From positions 1 to 63,926 of the forward strand of contig NZ_AUAF01000016.1 of the NCBI RefSeq assembly GCF_000428585.1: a stretch of DNA of 63,926 nt, read 5' to 3'. Of this stretch, positions 10,485 to 20,078 are shown in pieces (the first letter of the stretch is position 1; the number at the start of each line of letters is the position of its first letter). The notes under the pieces were generated by a model that worked only from the letters and a program-made list of their open reading frames with translations, was not told the origin of the DNA and did no database searches. The DNA comes from Zooshikella ganghwensis DSM 15267. Lineage in GTDB: Bacteria > Pseudomonadota > Gammaproteobacteria > Pseudomonadales > Zooshikellaceae. Position numbers and translations under genes: made by a program.

Positions 10485-11471
10485 TTAATCTGAGCGAGAG
10501 AAGGGAATAGCTTTCCCTTCAATCTCTAGCACAATTATATTGCTTTGATAGCCTTTGACGGGATAGCGCTTTTGCTCTGAGGTTTGTTCAAGAGCAACTT
10601 TACCTTGCTTATCAGTAGTTTGCCGAGAATTAACCGTCACTAGCAGTGCCTGCTTTTCCGACTTCCAGTTGCCTATCCTCAGTGTACGAATGCCAGAAGG
10701 CGCATTAGATACCCAGGTTAAGCTGCCTTTTTTGGTTAATATCATTTCATGCTTGGTATCACTGACAGCGCCACTAATCCAAATACCATGTAAATCTTCC
10801 TTAGAAATATCAACGGGTTCAGGAACCTCTGGGGTATCCTCGCCAGTTAGCACTCGAAAACGCTCTATATCTTTCGCAAACTTTGCTTTAACTTCTTCTT
10901 GTTCCTTACGGCGTCGCTCAACTTCTTTTTCTAGCCGCTTGGTTTCGCTTTCAAGGTGCTTGATTTCTTCTAAGATCCGCTTTGGTACTTGTCGTCCACT
11001 TCGTTCAACATTTGCCGCCTGCTCTTCTTTTTGCCCTTTGTTTTGCTGAGTACGCCTAATATCACCTTCAGTAGTTTTTATTTTATCTTCAATTTCAGCC
11101 AACTGACGCTGCATAGCTCGTTCGATATCATCTGTCGAGCTGTACAAGGTCAATAGCGTTTTATCTCTTGCCTCCTGCTGGGCTCGCTGCTGCTCTAGCG
11201 CCTCACGAATCAAGTCCTGCTGTTTTTTCTCAATAAGCTGCTCAGGTGTAAGTGCTTTGGGTACTTTTTCTAAGACGCGACCTTTATCATCAATGACCGT
11301 ATATCCTCCCTTTGCAGCCAGATGCGGAGGTATACTGCTTGAAATAACCATGTTCCCGCTTTCATCCACAAAGCGATAAAAACGAAGTGGCTCCGCTCCC
11401 CACACCACGCCCGATAGCAAGGAACACGTAATGGCAATTATCAAACTCCGCTTTATATGGTTTTGCATCAT
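10485..11471 (-). CDS. Exported DUF4124-type coiled-coil protein
   Basis: About 328 residues. An N-terminal signal peptide is visible: basic KR, then LIIAITCSLLSGVVWG, with likely cleavage before AEPLRFYR. After it comes a DUF4124-like module (FYRFVDESGNMVISSSIPP, about 27-45) and a long charged helical stretch with heptad character (about 70-215; ERAMQRQLAEIEDKIKTTEG, KHLESETKRLEKEVERRRKE). The C-terminal domain looks like beta-sheet. Start ATG 11471 is preferred over an upstream TTG because it gives a proper signal peptide and has TAGG in front. Probably periplasmic; function unknown. Confidence 0.7.
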   Translation of the reverse strand: MMQNHIKRSLIIAITCSLLSGVVWGAEPLRFYRFVDESGNMVISSSIPPHLAAKGGYTVIDDKGRVLEKVPKALTPEQLIEKKQQDLIREALEQQRAQQEARDKTLLTLYSSTDDIERAMQRQLAEIEDKIKTTEGDIRRTQQNKGQKEEQAANVERSGRQVPKRILEEIKHLESETKRLEKEVERRRKEQEEVKAKFAKDIERFRVLTGEDTPEVPEPVDISKEDLHGIWISGAVSDTKHEMILTKKGSLTWVSNAPSGIRTLRIGNWKSEKQALLVTVNSRQTTDKQGKVALEQTSEQKRYPVKGYQSNIIVLEIEGKAIPFSRSD

Positions 11472-11548
11472 CACATAACCTAAACGCACAACATTGTGAG
11501 AGTGTTTAAAAGAGTGTTAAGCCTTTACTACCTGTTACCTCAACGCAG

Positions 11549-12193
11549 TTAAGCAACACCATATTGCTGCCGATACTGCGCAACGGCTTCAGCATACTGC
11601 TTGAGGTTTTCATCACTTTTAATAAAGTCTAGTACTTGTTGAAGATTAACAATACTAATAACAGGTATTCCAAATGTTTGTTCAACTTCCTGAATAGCAG
11701 AAAGCTCACCTTTACCGCGCTCTTGACGGTCCAGAGCTACTAACACACCCGCAGGCTTTGCCCCTTGATCCTGAATAATCGCCATTGACTCTCGAATTGC
11801 CGTACCTGCCGTAATCACATCATCAACAATAACAATATTGCCTTGTAATTCAGCCCCCACAAGCTGGCCACCCTCGCCATGCTGTTTGGCTTCTTTGCGG
11901 TTAAACGCGAAAGGCGCTTCACCATGACCTTGGCTGGCCAAAGAGATGGCTACACTGGTCACTAAAGGAATACCCTTGTAGGCGGGTCCAAACAAAACGT
12001 CGTAGTTAAGTTGAGCATCCATTAATGCTGCTGCATAAAAACGCCCTAAATGCAGCATTGCCTCACCCGTTTTAAACAAACCCGCATTAAAAAAATAAGG
12101 GCTTTTTCGGCCAGACTTTAAAGTAAACTCACCAAAGGTTAAAACCTTGTGCTCAATTGCAAATTTAATAAAATCGCGTTGGTAATTTTGCAT
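11549..12193 (-). CDS. pyrE: Orotate phosphoribosyltransferase
   Basis: A 214-residue enzyme of pyrimidine synthesis that joins orotate and PRPP to give OMP. Seen: [16 protein letters not shown] at the N-terminus, [23 protein letters not shown] flexible loop, and the PRPP-binding signature [16 protein letters not shown]. Divergent from crc, as in Pseudomonas. Confidence 0.96.
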   Translation of the reverse strand: MQNYQRDFIKFAIEHKVLTFGEFTLKSGRKSPYFFNAGLFKTGEAMLHLGRFYAAALMDAQLNYDVLFGPAYKGIPLVTSVAISLASQGHGEAPFAFNRKEAKQHGEGGQLVGAELQGNIVIVDDVITAGTAIRESMAIIQDQGAKPAGVLVALDRQERGKGELSAIQEVEQTFGIPVISIVNLQQVLDFIKSDENLKQYAEAVAQYRQQYGVA

Positions 12194-12276
12194 GTTAAAA
12201 CCTAATTATTAACTATTAGGGTTCCACAGATGTTTAGCTCAGGTATCATACACTCTCCTTCAGCAAGGGGCTATGT

Positions 12277-13062
12277 ATGAAGATTATTAGTTTCAATTTG
12301 GACGGTATCAGTCGTGCGTGTGAGAAAGGCTTTTTTGAGTGGCTAAACCGACAGGATGCTGATGTTATTTGCCTGCAAAATATTCAGGAAAATGACGCCG
12401 AATTGACTGACCAGCGGATTTTCCCAAGCGATTACCTGCACTATTTTTTTTCTGCCGAGCCTGGTCAGCCTGGCGGCGTTGCCATTTATAGTCGAACGCC
12501 GCCCAAAGCTATTATGACCGGCCTGAATTTTCCTGAAGCCAATACCTTTGGTGCTTACATTCAAGCTGACTTTGATCGCTTAAGTATAGCCAGCATCTGG
12601 GTACCTGAGTGCTATCAGACAGCCGCATTAAAATCCGCTAAATTTAATTTTCTTGATGCCTATTTCCTACAACTGGAAAAAATACAGCGCAAACGCCGAG
12701 ATTTTATTTTATGTGGCTCATGGGAGATTGCCTTAGACCACCATGATGTAGCCACTATTGATAACAAACATACCCTGTCGGGTCACTTGCCAGAAGAGCG
12801 AAACTGGATGGAAGATGTACAACGACAGCTGGGGTTTGTGGATGCCTATCGTGTTGTAGATCGTAGTACTGAACAATACACCTATTGGCATAATGAGGAA
12901 GCATTTGAACAAAATACAGGTTGGCGCTTTGATTATCCTTTAATTACCCACTCATTAAAATCACGTGTACTTAATGCAGGTATTTACCGTGGACAGCGTT
13001 TTTCCAACCATGCGCCCGTGATTACTTATTATGACTGGGAGCTACCCAGCGAGCTCTTTTGA
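12277..13062 (+). CDS. crc: Catabolite repression control protein Crc
   Basis: A 261-residue member of the exonuclease III/EEP fold. In Pseudomonas, Crc has lost nuclease activity and works with Hfq to repress translation of catabolic mRNAs. Visible: MKIISFNLDGISRA, DADVICLQNIQE (the usual catalytic E of LQE is not in the canonical setting), GGVAIYSR, and the C-terminal WRFDYPLITHSLK and FSNHAPVI. The pyrE-crc-rph arrangement is the Pseudomonas one, which supports Crc over exonuclease III. Shine-Dalgarno AAGGGG lies 6 bases before the ATG. Confidence 0.9.
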   Translation: MKIISFNLDGISRACEKGFFEWLNRQDADVICLQNIQENDAELTDQRIFPSDYLHYFFSAEPGQPGGVAIYSRTPPKAIMTGLNFPEANTFGAYIQADFDRLSIASIWVPECYQTAALKSAKFNFLDAYFLQLEKIQRKRRDFILCGSWEIALDHHDVATIDNKHTLSGHLPEERNWMEDVQRQLGFVDAYRVVDRSTEQYTYWHNEEAFEQNTGWRFDYPLITHSLKSRVLNAGIYRGQRFSNHAPVITYYDWELPSELF

Positions 13063-13088
13063 TTTAAAAGTACCCTTCTAAGGCGATT

Positions 13089-13107
13089 GTCTGCCAAACT
13101 GGCAGAC
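13089..13107. terminator. Hairpin between convergent crc and rph
   Basis: GTCTGCCA, loop AAC, TGGCAGAC: an 8-bp perfect stem in the 75-bp convergent gap. There is no strong T-tract on either side, so it may be a weak bidirectional terminator or a 3' stabilising hairpin. Confidence 0.5.
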
Positions 13108-13137
13108 CCGCCTAACTTATTTATTGGCTAGCCAATA

Positions 13138-13866
13138 CTAAGGCATAAACACGCCTGCCAACGCATCTCGCTGACAAGCAATCAACTGTTGTATACCTGC
13201 TTCGGCCAAATCTAACATTTGGTTCATTTCTTGGCGTGTAAATGCGGCATCTTCTGCTGTACCTTGCACTTCAATCAGGCCACCCTCTTCATTCATCACC
13301 ACATTCATATCAGTCTGCGCATTCGAGTCTTCGGCATAGTCTAAATCAAGTACAGGCACACCTTGATAAACACCAACAGAAACTGCTGCCACAAAGTGTG
13401 ATAATGGATCAGTCGTCAGTAATTTCTTTTGCTGTAGGGTTTGTAATGCATCAATCACAGCGACCATAGCCCCCGTAATCGAAGCAGTACGAGTGCCGCC
13501 ATCAGCCTGAATGACATCGCAGTCAACATAGATAGTGCGCTCACCTAGTTTGGTAAGGTCCACTGCAGCTCTTAATGAGCGCCCAATTAACCGCTGAATT
13601 TCTAAGGTTCGCCCACCCTGCTTACCACGTGATGCTTCTCGCGCCATACGCTCGCCAGTAGAACGGGGCAACATACCGTACTCAGCAGTAACCCAACCTT
13701 TACCTGCACCTTTCAAAAAGCGAGGCACATTCTCTTCAACTGTCGCATTACAAATAACCTTTGTATCACCAAAGGCCACTAAAACAGAGCCTTCAGCATG
13801 CTTGGTATAGTTTCGGGTAATGGTCACTTCGCGAAGCTGATCGGGAGTTCTACCACTTGGACGCAT
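13138..13866 (-). CDS. rph: Ribonuclease PH
   Basis: A 242-residue phosphorolytic 3'-5' exoribonuclease trimming tRNA 3' ends. It starts [14 protein letters not shown] with AAGGAAAC upstream; the ORF extends 14 codons further but those residues are not in the family. Seen: [49 protein letters not shown] and [14 protein letters not shown], the phosphate-binding stretch. Divergent from yicC. Confidence 0.95.
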   Translation of the reverse strand: MRPSGRTPDQLREVTITRNYTKHAEGSVLVAFGDTKVICNATVEENVPRFLKGAGKGWVTAEYGMLPRSTGERMAREASRGKQGGRTLEIQRLIGRSLRAAVDLTKLGERTIYVDCDVIQADGGTRTASITGAMVAVIDALQTLQQKKLLTTDPLSHFVAAVSVGVYQGVPVLDLDYAEDSNAQTDMNVVMNEEGGLIEVQGTAEDAAFTRQEMNQMLDLAEAGIQQLIACQRDALAGVFMP

Positions 13867-14150
13867 AGTGTTTCCTTGTTTAAACGGGAAGATACAATGA
13901 CTAGTCATTATATACCTTACCGTTGCGGCTTCGCATTATCGCTACCACTTCATAACTATAAATGAACCGAGCACAACGCAACTGATGCCTAAAAGATTGA
14001 TCTAAGCGTAATTCGCGAAGAGACTATGCTAAGGTACAATCCACAACCAGTTTACAAAACCCTATTGGCATCTACTTTTAAGCTGAAATGCGTCAGTGCC
14101 AATAATGAGGTAATCCTCGTTCACACAACAGCAAATTTGGGAAATCATAC

Positions 14151-15020
14151 ATGACATGCAGCATGACAGCCTTTGCCCGCTTGGAAGCACAAGAATCATG
14201 GGGCACCTTGAGTTGGGAAATTCGCTCAGTTAACCATCGTTTTCTAGAACCACACTTCAGGCTGCCAGAAGGCTTTCGTGATCTAGAGTTTGCCCTGCGA
14301 GAGCGAATCCGTAAATTTGTCTCTCGTGGCAAACTGGAATGTCAGTTACGTTATGAAATCGCCCCAGGCTTACTTGAAGAATTTACCGTTAATGAAGCCT
14401 TAGCTGAAAAGCTCGCCAATACCTGTAGCCGCCTTACTCCCATGTTCAACAGCGTGCAACCCATCGATATGTTGGGCGTTTTACAATGGCCTGGTGTGCT
14501 TCAAGCGAATGAAGTAGATCGTGACACTATGAAGCAAACGCTACTCACCCACTTTGAATCAGCACTCAAGCAGTTGGTTGAACACCGCCAACGTGAAGGC
14601 AAAGAGTTACAACAACATATTGAACAACGACTTGCTTCTATTAGCGAAGAAGTCACCAATGTACGACAAGCGATGCCTGAAATTCTGGATCAACAGCGAC
14701 AAAAAATCCTCCAGCGCTTTGAAGAAATCAAGCTTGAATTAGATCCCACTCGTCTTGAGCAAGAAATGGTCATGATTACCCAGCGGGCCGATGTTGATGA
14801 AGAAATGGATCGACTACAAACTCACGTGACGGAGGTGCAACACACCTTCAAAAAACAAAAAGGCGCCATTGGTCGTAGACTGGATTTCCTCATGCAGGAA
14901 ATGAATCGCGAAGCCAACACCCTTGCCTCAAAATCCATCAGCACCTCAGCCACACAAAGTGCTGTCAATTTAAAAGTATTGATCGAACAAATTCGCGAGC
15001 AAGTACAGAATATTGAGTAG
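14151..15020 (+). CDS. yicC: YicC/YloC-family endoribonuclease
   Basis: A 289-residue YicC-type protein. The N-terminal half has MTCSMTAFAR, WEIRSVNHRFLEPHFRLPE and RGKLECQL; the C-terminal DUF1732 part holds EEMDRLQTHV and KGAIGRRLDFLMQEMNREANT. E. coli YicC is linked to RNA decay (RyhB). It lies next to rph, as in Pseudomonas and E. coli. In Pseudomonas gmk follows; here the minus-strand hipA does. Confidence 0.93.
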   Translation: MTCSMTAFARLEAQESWGTLSWEIRSVNHRFLEPHFRLPEGFRDLEFALRERIRKFVSRGKLECQLRYEIAPGLLEEFTVNEALAEKLANTCSRLTPMFNSVQPIDMLGVLQWPGVLQANEVDRDTMKQTLLTHFESALKQLVEHRQREGKELQQHIEQRLASISEEVTNVRQAMPEILDQQRQKILQRFEEIKLELDPTRLEQEMVMITQRADVDEEMDRLQTHVTEVQHTFKKQKGAIGRRLDFLMQEMNREANTLASKSISTSATQSAVNLKVLIEQIREQVQNIE

Positions 15021-15045
15021 TTTTTTAGCTTAATAATGATTTACG

Positions 15046-15087
15046 AAAAAGCCCTGCTAATTAAATGAAATTAATGCAGGGCTTTTT
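15046..15087. terminator. Bidirectional terminator between yicC and hipA
   Basis: AAAAAGCCCTGC (15046-15057) and GCAGGGCTTTTT (15076-15087) are exact complements, and the intervening TAATTA/TTAAT bases can extend the stem. T-tracts exist on both strands, fitting termination of both convergent genes. Confidence 0.85.
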
Positions 15088-15129
15088 AGCCTCAGTTTCG
15101 GATAACAATTGCAACCACATCTTTTAACT

Positions 15130-16428
15130 TTACAAAAAACTACGCTTCAACAATCCTTTATTTTCCTCCCTAATGGTTGCTAACTGATTAGCTATCAACT
15201 TAATGGTGCTAGGATGTACACCAAAATCTTTGGCAATAGCAGAAAAATTAGCCAAAACATCAACAACTTCATCAATGCTTTGTTGAGCTTGTTTCCAGTT
15301 AGCAAATCCTGCATTTTTCGTCAACTTTTGAATGGCTTGAAGTGGTGGTTGTTTTCCATAACCCCCAAATGCTGTGGCGTGTTCTTTAAAAGGGTGTGGG
15401 CTAAATGTTGTGTCATAAAAGGGGGTTGGACTCCACTGTCCGTTATCATCCTGCAAAAAACCCCAGTTTTTACTGTGATCATCCTGATTGCAGGCAAACA
15501 AATTGAATATCGCTCGGCGAAATTGCAATTGTCCAATAGCAGGCGATTTACAGAGTTGACGGCTCGCCTTGATCAGATCTTCATAGTCCAAGCTTGGCAC
15601 ACGAAAATCAGCATCAAGGAGACCACACGCACTATGCATATGCAATCGCCCTGGTTTTGTATAGCTTTCTACCCAGTCGAACCGCTTTACGGCAAGCCAT
15701 GCACATGCACCACTTTGCTTAGGAGCATCTAGTAGTTGCCATTTTGGCGGATGTAATTGCGCCACCTCAGCCAAGTGTAAGTAAACTGCCTCACAGAGTC
15801 CCTCTTCATGACCTAGTGGTAGATTCTTTGATGTGAATTTAACTAACCAAGCTTCATCCCCCAATTGGGCCTGAGAACGACAGCAACGGGGGTCACTAGG
15901 TGACAAAAACAGTTGCGCTTTAGGTCTAGCCCCTCCAGAGCTGCCTGCTGCCACTAATGCAGCAAGTACATCCATCGTTTGGCCTTCAAACAATGCTTGT
16001 GCTTCAAGCCCTATTGTAGCCAGATCAACATCATCAGTTGATTGAAGCTGATATTCTGATGTTGGAGCAAAAGTCAAAGATCCCATCCCATTTGAGCCAA
16101 CAAAAGCAAGCCGATCCATTGAAGTAAGCTGTGCTGGTAACACTCCGTGTTGTCGGAAAACTCGGTCCTGTAGCAATAATCCCCAGCCATCAGGTAAGCT
16201 GTCTGCAAACACACCATGTAACCCATAATGAGGGGCTTTAGGTGCACGCTGTAATTCAGTGGTCGCCTTTAGCGTAAATGGCGATAAGTTACCAAAACTA
16301 CTCAGGTAACCTGAGTCATATTGAAAAAAAACACCTTGTCGATTTTGTGCTAACACACCAACAGTTATAACCTCTCCAGTAGCTAAAGTGCGCAATACTG
16401 TGAGCTTTGAAATTGGCTTAAAGCTCAT
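15130..16428 (-). CDS. hipA: HipA-family serine/threonine kinase toxin
   Basis: Toxin of a type II toxin-antitoxin pair. HipA kinases phosphorylate targets such as glutamyl-tRNA synthetase, causing growth arrest and persistence. From the ATG at 16428 it is 432 residues, a usual HipA length. Motifs: HGVFADSLPDGWG in the N-terminal domain, GSSGGARPKAQ (P-loop-like), AWLVKF (ATP-lysine strand), FACNQDDHSKNWGF (catalytic Asp) and PFYDTTFSP (metal Asp). The ORF extends 14 codons upstream but MSFKPIS follows the hipB overlap best. It overlaps hipB by 11 bp. All catalytic residues appear intact. Confidence 0.88.
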   Translation of the reverse strand: MSFKPISKLTVLRTLATGEVITVGVLAQNRQGVFFQYDSGYLSSFGNLSPFTLKATTELQRAPKAPHYGLHGVFADSLPDGWGLLLQDRVFRQHGVLPAQLTSMDRLAFVGSNGMGSLTFAPTSEYQLQSTDDVDLATIGLEAQALFEGQTMDVLAALVAAGSSGGARPKAQLFLSPSDPRCCRSQAQLGDEAWLVKFTSKNLPLGHEEGLCEAVYLHLAEVAQLHPPKWQLLDAPKQSGACAWLAVKRFDWVESYTKPGRLHMHSACGLLDADFRVPSLDYEDLIKASRQLCKSPAIGQLQFRRAIFNLFACNQDDHSKNWGFLQDDNGQWSPTPFYDTTFSPHPFKEHATAFGGYGKQPPLQAIQKLTKNAGFANWKQAQQSIDEVVDVLANFSAIAKDFGVHPSTIKLIANQLATIREENKGLLKRSFL

Positions 16429-16711
16429 CTTTGAGCACCTCATCAATTGTAGTGGGCATGACAGAGTCAATTGCTGTGCTTTGTGTTAACGCATACAAAC
16501 GTTGAAGATCATCCAAGCTCTGCCAAAGAAGCAATAACTGCCTAAATGAGATTTGTCCAGTTAATTCAAATTTTTTGATTGTCGAGGTAGGAACACTACT
16601 ACGCGCAGCCAACGCATCGCGGGATAGCTTTGCACGTTCACGTAAACCACGCAGGTGCGCAGCAAAAGCCTTCTGAACATCAGTATCATCTATCAATAAG
16701 AGTCGAGTCAT
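16418..16711 (-). CDS. hipB: HipB-like Xre-family antitoxin
   Basis: About 97 residues from ATG 16711 (MTRLLLIDD). A helix-turn-helix of the Xre type lies at about residues 15-60 (HLRGLRERAKLSRDALAARS then VPTSTIKKFELTGQ). It is the presumed antitoxin and autorepressor, upstream of and overlapping hipA. The longer ORF to 16762 is rejected because its extra codons cover the operator-like palindrome and the -10 box. Confidence 0.82.
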   Translation of the reverse strand: MTRLLLIDDTDVQKAFAAHLRGLRERAKLSRDALAARSSVPTSTIKKFELTGQISFRQLLLLWQSLDDLQRLYALTQSTAIDSVMPTTIDEVLKDEL

Positions 16712-16723
16712 AGCACAAGAAAC

Positions 16724-16747
16724 ATGGATATAATAGTATCCATTATA
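16724..16747 (-). promoter_or_regulatory. Promoter/operator of hipBA
   Basis: On the minus strand a perfect TATAAT (16747-16742) runs directly into the palindrome ATGGATA-N6-TATCCAT (16724-16743). The -35 box is poor. E. coli HipB operators are TATCC-N8-GGATA (from memory). Here the same half-sites occur as GGATA-N6-TATCC, that is, in the reverse order. Position over the -10 box fits autorepression. Confidence 0.5.
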
Positions 16748-16979
16748 GTCGTAAAAGCCCAATAATAGACACTATTGTATCCCAAAATACATGTTGTGTG
16801 CATTATCCTTAGCCTTTGCCCTAACCGGCCAGATAGTCATTCAAAAATGGCTTTTTCTAAAAGTAGGTCAACAATAATTAACTTTAATTAAATAATTTTG
16901 ATATTGAGTACGCTAACCATTGTGTTTAAGCTCATATTTTCAACCAGGTAAGGATCAATCCAAATCTAGCAATTAATAT

Positions 16980-17978
16980 CTATACCAAAAATTTAAAGCT
17001 CTGTGTTAACAGCGGCAAAATGGCTATCTTAGGCGACACTGGCTCACCATTAAGGACTCTTTTCGGGTCCATGGTCACAAAGCCCCAAAACTGCAAAAAA
17101 TTTTCAATAAAACGAACCTCTATCAACACGCCTAACAGATCTTGTTGAGAACGATACTTGCTCTTTGGCACTTGTTTAACCAAATCGGGAAATGCTGTCT
17201 CAACGTCTTTAATTAACCGTTCCAATGAACCATGTGATTGCAATCGCCAGAGCATAAACAACCAAAATGATTTTAGGCTTACATCATCAGACCAACCGTC
17301 CAAATAGCCCCAGTTATACTGCTCAACTACCGTTTCTAGAAGAGGCAGAAAGAAGCCTGCTATCCCTTGTTGCTGATATTGTTTTAGTATGCCATCACTC
17401 AGGTGAAACCGCCCACGCTCAAAGTTAATAATGCCCGCTAACTCGGCCAACACACGGGTATAATGCAAAGCATTAAATTTATCTTCGTTACTTCCAGTAT
17501 AATCACTGATGCTGGGCATGGTCTCAAATTCAGCCACGGCAAATTCAGGCAGTAAGGCGCTCGCTTGCTGCACTAACTTAGCTGGTAGATTGCCTTTCGC
17601 TGTTGCTTTAATTGAACCTCCCTGCTCCACCATAGCATCAAGCATCACAGATAAATAACGCATAACAGGGCTAGCCGACAAATCACTAGGTACACTTATC
17701 TTAACGTCAGTTAGTTCATTAAAGGGAGCATAGAGCCAATTCGACATTTGTGTCGGCGACAAACCACAAAAATCATCAATGGGGCGATTATTACGCTCTA
17801 CCATTTTTTGCTGAGCTAAGCGGTTTAACTCATCCTCTGTCAGTGTCGGATTCATAGCAATGGTTTGTGAAATATCATCAGCAATTTCTGAATGCTGTTT
17901 TGAAACTGCATCCATACAACAGCGCTTATATTTTTTGCCACTGCCACAAGGGCAAGGATCATTACGTCCAACTTTCAT
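16980..17978 (-). CDS. SEC-C zinc-motif protein of unknown function
   Basis: A 332-residue protein whose first residues, RNDPCPCGSGKKYKRCC, form a SEC-C motif, the zinc-binding tail of SecA-like and YecA/YchJ-like proteins. It is N-terminal here. The rest (about 40-332) is helical with no motif I recognise. RBS-like AAGAGAACG precedes the ATG. It stands alone between hipBA and the restriction genes. Confidence 0.6.
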   Translation of the reverse strand: MKVGRNDPCPCGSGKKYKRCCMDAVSKQHSEIADDISQTIAMNPTLTEDELNRLAQQKMVERNNRPIDDFCGLSPTQMSNWLYAPFNELTDVKISVPSDLSASPVMRYLSVMLDAMVEQGGSIKATAKGNLPAKLVQQASALLPEFAVAEFETMPSISDYTGSNEDKFNALHYTRVLAELAGIINFERGRFHLSDGILKQYQQQGIAGFFLPLLETVVEQYNWGYLDGWSDDVSLKSFWLFMLWRLQSHGSLERLIKDVETAFPDLVKQVPKSKYRSQQDLLGVLIEVRFIENFLQFWGFVTMDPKRVLNGEPVSPKIAILPLLTQSFKFLV

Positions 17979-18117
17979 TTTATCGTTCTCTTATTTGCTC
18001 CAATATTTTTTTATGAAACAAGCTCTGCAAATTAAATGAAATAAGTGTAATTTATTTGCATTTATTGCCTAAAAGCACCCATCTCATGTATAAAAAATCA
18101 AATTTTTACCTATGTCA

Positions 18118-19158
18118 CTACTCAACCGTTGCAACAGTCCAAATACGCTTCAGTGGTAGCTCAGCTTTAATCGATTCATCCAATTTTTCGTAATGAGTAA
18201 ATAACTGATCAAGTAACTCTTGTTGGCTCCATAACTTTATACGGAAAAAACTGCCTGCCAGCTCTTTTTGCACATTTCGTCGAAAGCCTCCCCAGGCAAT
18301 AAAAATGCATTGATTCGCACCAAATTTCGACATGGCACCAAGCAATTTATCCACAGTAGGTCGATCAACCAGCTCACTACCAGACTTTACTTCAATACAG
18401 ATATTTTGGTGACCAAATCCCATGGGTCCATCACTGGCTAAAATATCCACTCCCCCATCCGAACCTTCAGGGCTTTGCCACGTCGTATAACCTTGCGCTT
18501 CTAAAAGCGCACGAACCAAACGTGTTAAATGATGGCCTTTAAACTTTGCTTCAATCATCTGCACAATTTGATTATGGGCAAGTTCTTCCAAATCAACATT
18601 AGCACTTTCATCATCAGCATCTTGTTCTTTTTCGGTATTGCCTAGTGCAATAATTTGTTGGGTAGATTCAGCCTGCCAACCATTAGCTTCCATTGCTAGA
18701 ATCCGTTGCTCTGCATTATTGCGCTGAATACGACAAATCGTCATAAAGGCACCAAAGCTATTTAATAAATCCTGGGAAAAGTGCGAGCGTGGGATAGGTT
18801 CATCCATCCAGTTCACTTGTCGCCAGTGAAAAAATGGGTCAGGGCCTGCAGGGTTAAACTGATAGTCAGAGTTTATTTTTCCAACATAAATCACCGGTTG
18901 AGATTTTGAAGGCAAGATCACATAGTCGCCAACATTCATCTTATGTGCAAACGGCCAAAGTTGACTCACATAGTTAATTAAACGCTTAGGTTTTGAATCT
19001 TTATATAACCCTTCAAGCACCGCCAGTAACTCTGAACGTTGCCGTAAATCAGCTAAATTCTGCTTAAGTTCATCCCAAGTGAGGTACACGCGATTCTCTT
19101 GAATGAATTTTTGCTCAAATTCGCCACTTGAACCGGCTCGAATTAACCAAACTGCCAT
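18118..19158 (-). CDS. Mrr-type restriction endonuclease
   Basis: About 346 residues from ATG 19158 (MAVWLIRAGSSGEF), which has GGAAAG in front. The N-terminal part (about 1-140), with VGDYVILPSKSQPVIYVGK, resembles a PUA/EVE-like recognition domain. The C-terminal part (about 200-330) is an Mrr_cat nuclease: LTRLVRALLEAQGYTT, then GGVDILASDG and NICIEVKSG give the D...ExK core. Such type IV-like enzymes cut modified DNA. It lies 116 bp downstream of the type I operon, same strand. Confidence 0.75.
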   Translation of the reverse strand: MAVWLIRAGSSGEFEQKFIQENRVYLTWDELKQNLADLRQRSELLAVLEGLYKDSKPKRLINYVSQLWPFAHKMNVGDYVILPSKSQPVIYVGKINSDYQFNPAGPDPFFHWRQVNWMDEPIPRSHFSQDLLNSFGAFMTICRIQRNNAEQRILAMEANGWQAESTQQIIALGNTEKEQDADDESANVDLEELAHNQIVQMIEAKFKGHHLTRLVRALLEAQGYTTWQSPEGSDGGVDILASDGPMGFGHQNICIEVKSGSELVDRPTVDKLLGAMSKFGANQCIFIAWGGFRRNVQKELAGSFFRIKLWSQQELLDQLFTHYEKLDESIKAELPLKRIWTVATVE

Positions 19159-19274
19159 GTTTATTCTTTCCATAGGCTGGTGAAATGCTACTGCTATTTT
19201 AATAAGCTCAGTATTAAGCAACAAAATGTTATAAAGATTGTGACGAAAAGAACATCAAAAAGGTATAGGAATTA

Positions 19275-20054
19275 CTAACAAACTCCATTGAGAAGCGTAG
19301 TTGCCATGCCATCCAACCTTGATTTTATCTTTTCCCAGTTGGGCATCACCTGTCTCATTAAGCGGTAAAATCGTTGGCTATGGTTATGCTCTGCTATATG
19401 GCAAAGTTCATGAAGAATAACATAGTCGATACATTCTCTAGGGGCTTTAACCAAGTGTGGGTTTAGAGTTAATCGGCCATTAGGAGAACAGCTGCCCCAT
19501 TGGGTTTTCATAGTAAGGATACGTAAGGGCGGGTGCTCTGATACCCAGAGGGCTTGCTCTAAAACGATACATAAACGTTTAGCAAATACTTCTTTAGCGC
19601 GAGATTTGTACCACATATCCAATAGCTCTCGTACTTTTTCTGAATTTTTTTGGCGAACAGTCACTTCGAGCTTGCCACGTAACAACTTTACTTGTTGTTT
19701 GGCTCCAGGATCTGCAATGACTTTCAACATGTGCTGTTTACCAAGATAGTAATAACTTTCACCACTAATATATTGGCGTGGAACAACATGAGTGAGCTGA
19801 GCACGAAAATCACGCAATTGCTGGTAAATCCAGCGAGCACGCTTTTTAACCGCGTTTAATACATCTTCATCACTGGCTGCTGCGGGGGCATGAACTAATA
19901 CACTACAATCAGGGTGTACTTTAATTAATACCCGTTGGGCATTGCTCATGCGATAGGTACGCTCAAAAGCAATGTGCTCGTCACCATAGTGAAACCCTAG
20001 CACTTGTTTAGCTAGCACTGGTGTTTTTTGACTGGACTCAATCGTTACACTCAT
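19275..20054 (-). CDS. YgjP-like M48/SprT-type metallopeptidase
   Basis: About 259 residues. The catalytic HELCHIAEHNHSQRF (HExxH plus downstream His) and TMKTQWGSCSPNGRLTLNP are the signature of the YgjP/DUF45 family. These genes are often found in type I restriction loci (from memory), and here it begins about 25 bp after hsdR. The start may be GTG 20069 or ATG 20054; neither has a convincing Shine-Dalgarno. The role in restriction is unknown; it may cut a subunit or be unrelated. Confidence 0.75.
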   Translation of the reverse strand: MSVTIESSQKTPVLAKQVLGFHYGDEHIAFERTYRMSNAQRVLIKVHPDCSVLVHAPAAASDEDVLNAVKKRARWIYQQLRDFRAQLTHVVPRQYISGESYYYLGKQHMLKVIADPGAKQQVKLLRGKLEVTVRQKNSEKVRELLDMWYKSRAKEVFAKRLCIVLEQALWVSEHPPLRILTMKTQWGSCSPNGRLTLNPHLVKAPRECIDYVILHELCHIAEHNHSQRFYRLMRQVMPNWEKIKSRLDGMATTLLNGVC

Positions 20055-20078
20055 TCGTGTTAAAGACACTTTAGGTTG

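Noticed and set aside
12277-13062. Exonuclease III (xthA) as an alternative identity
   Set aside because: The pyrE-crc-rph setting and non-canonical catalytic positions favour Crc.
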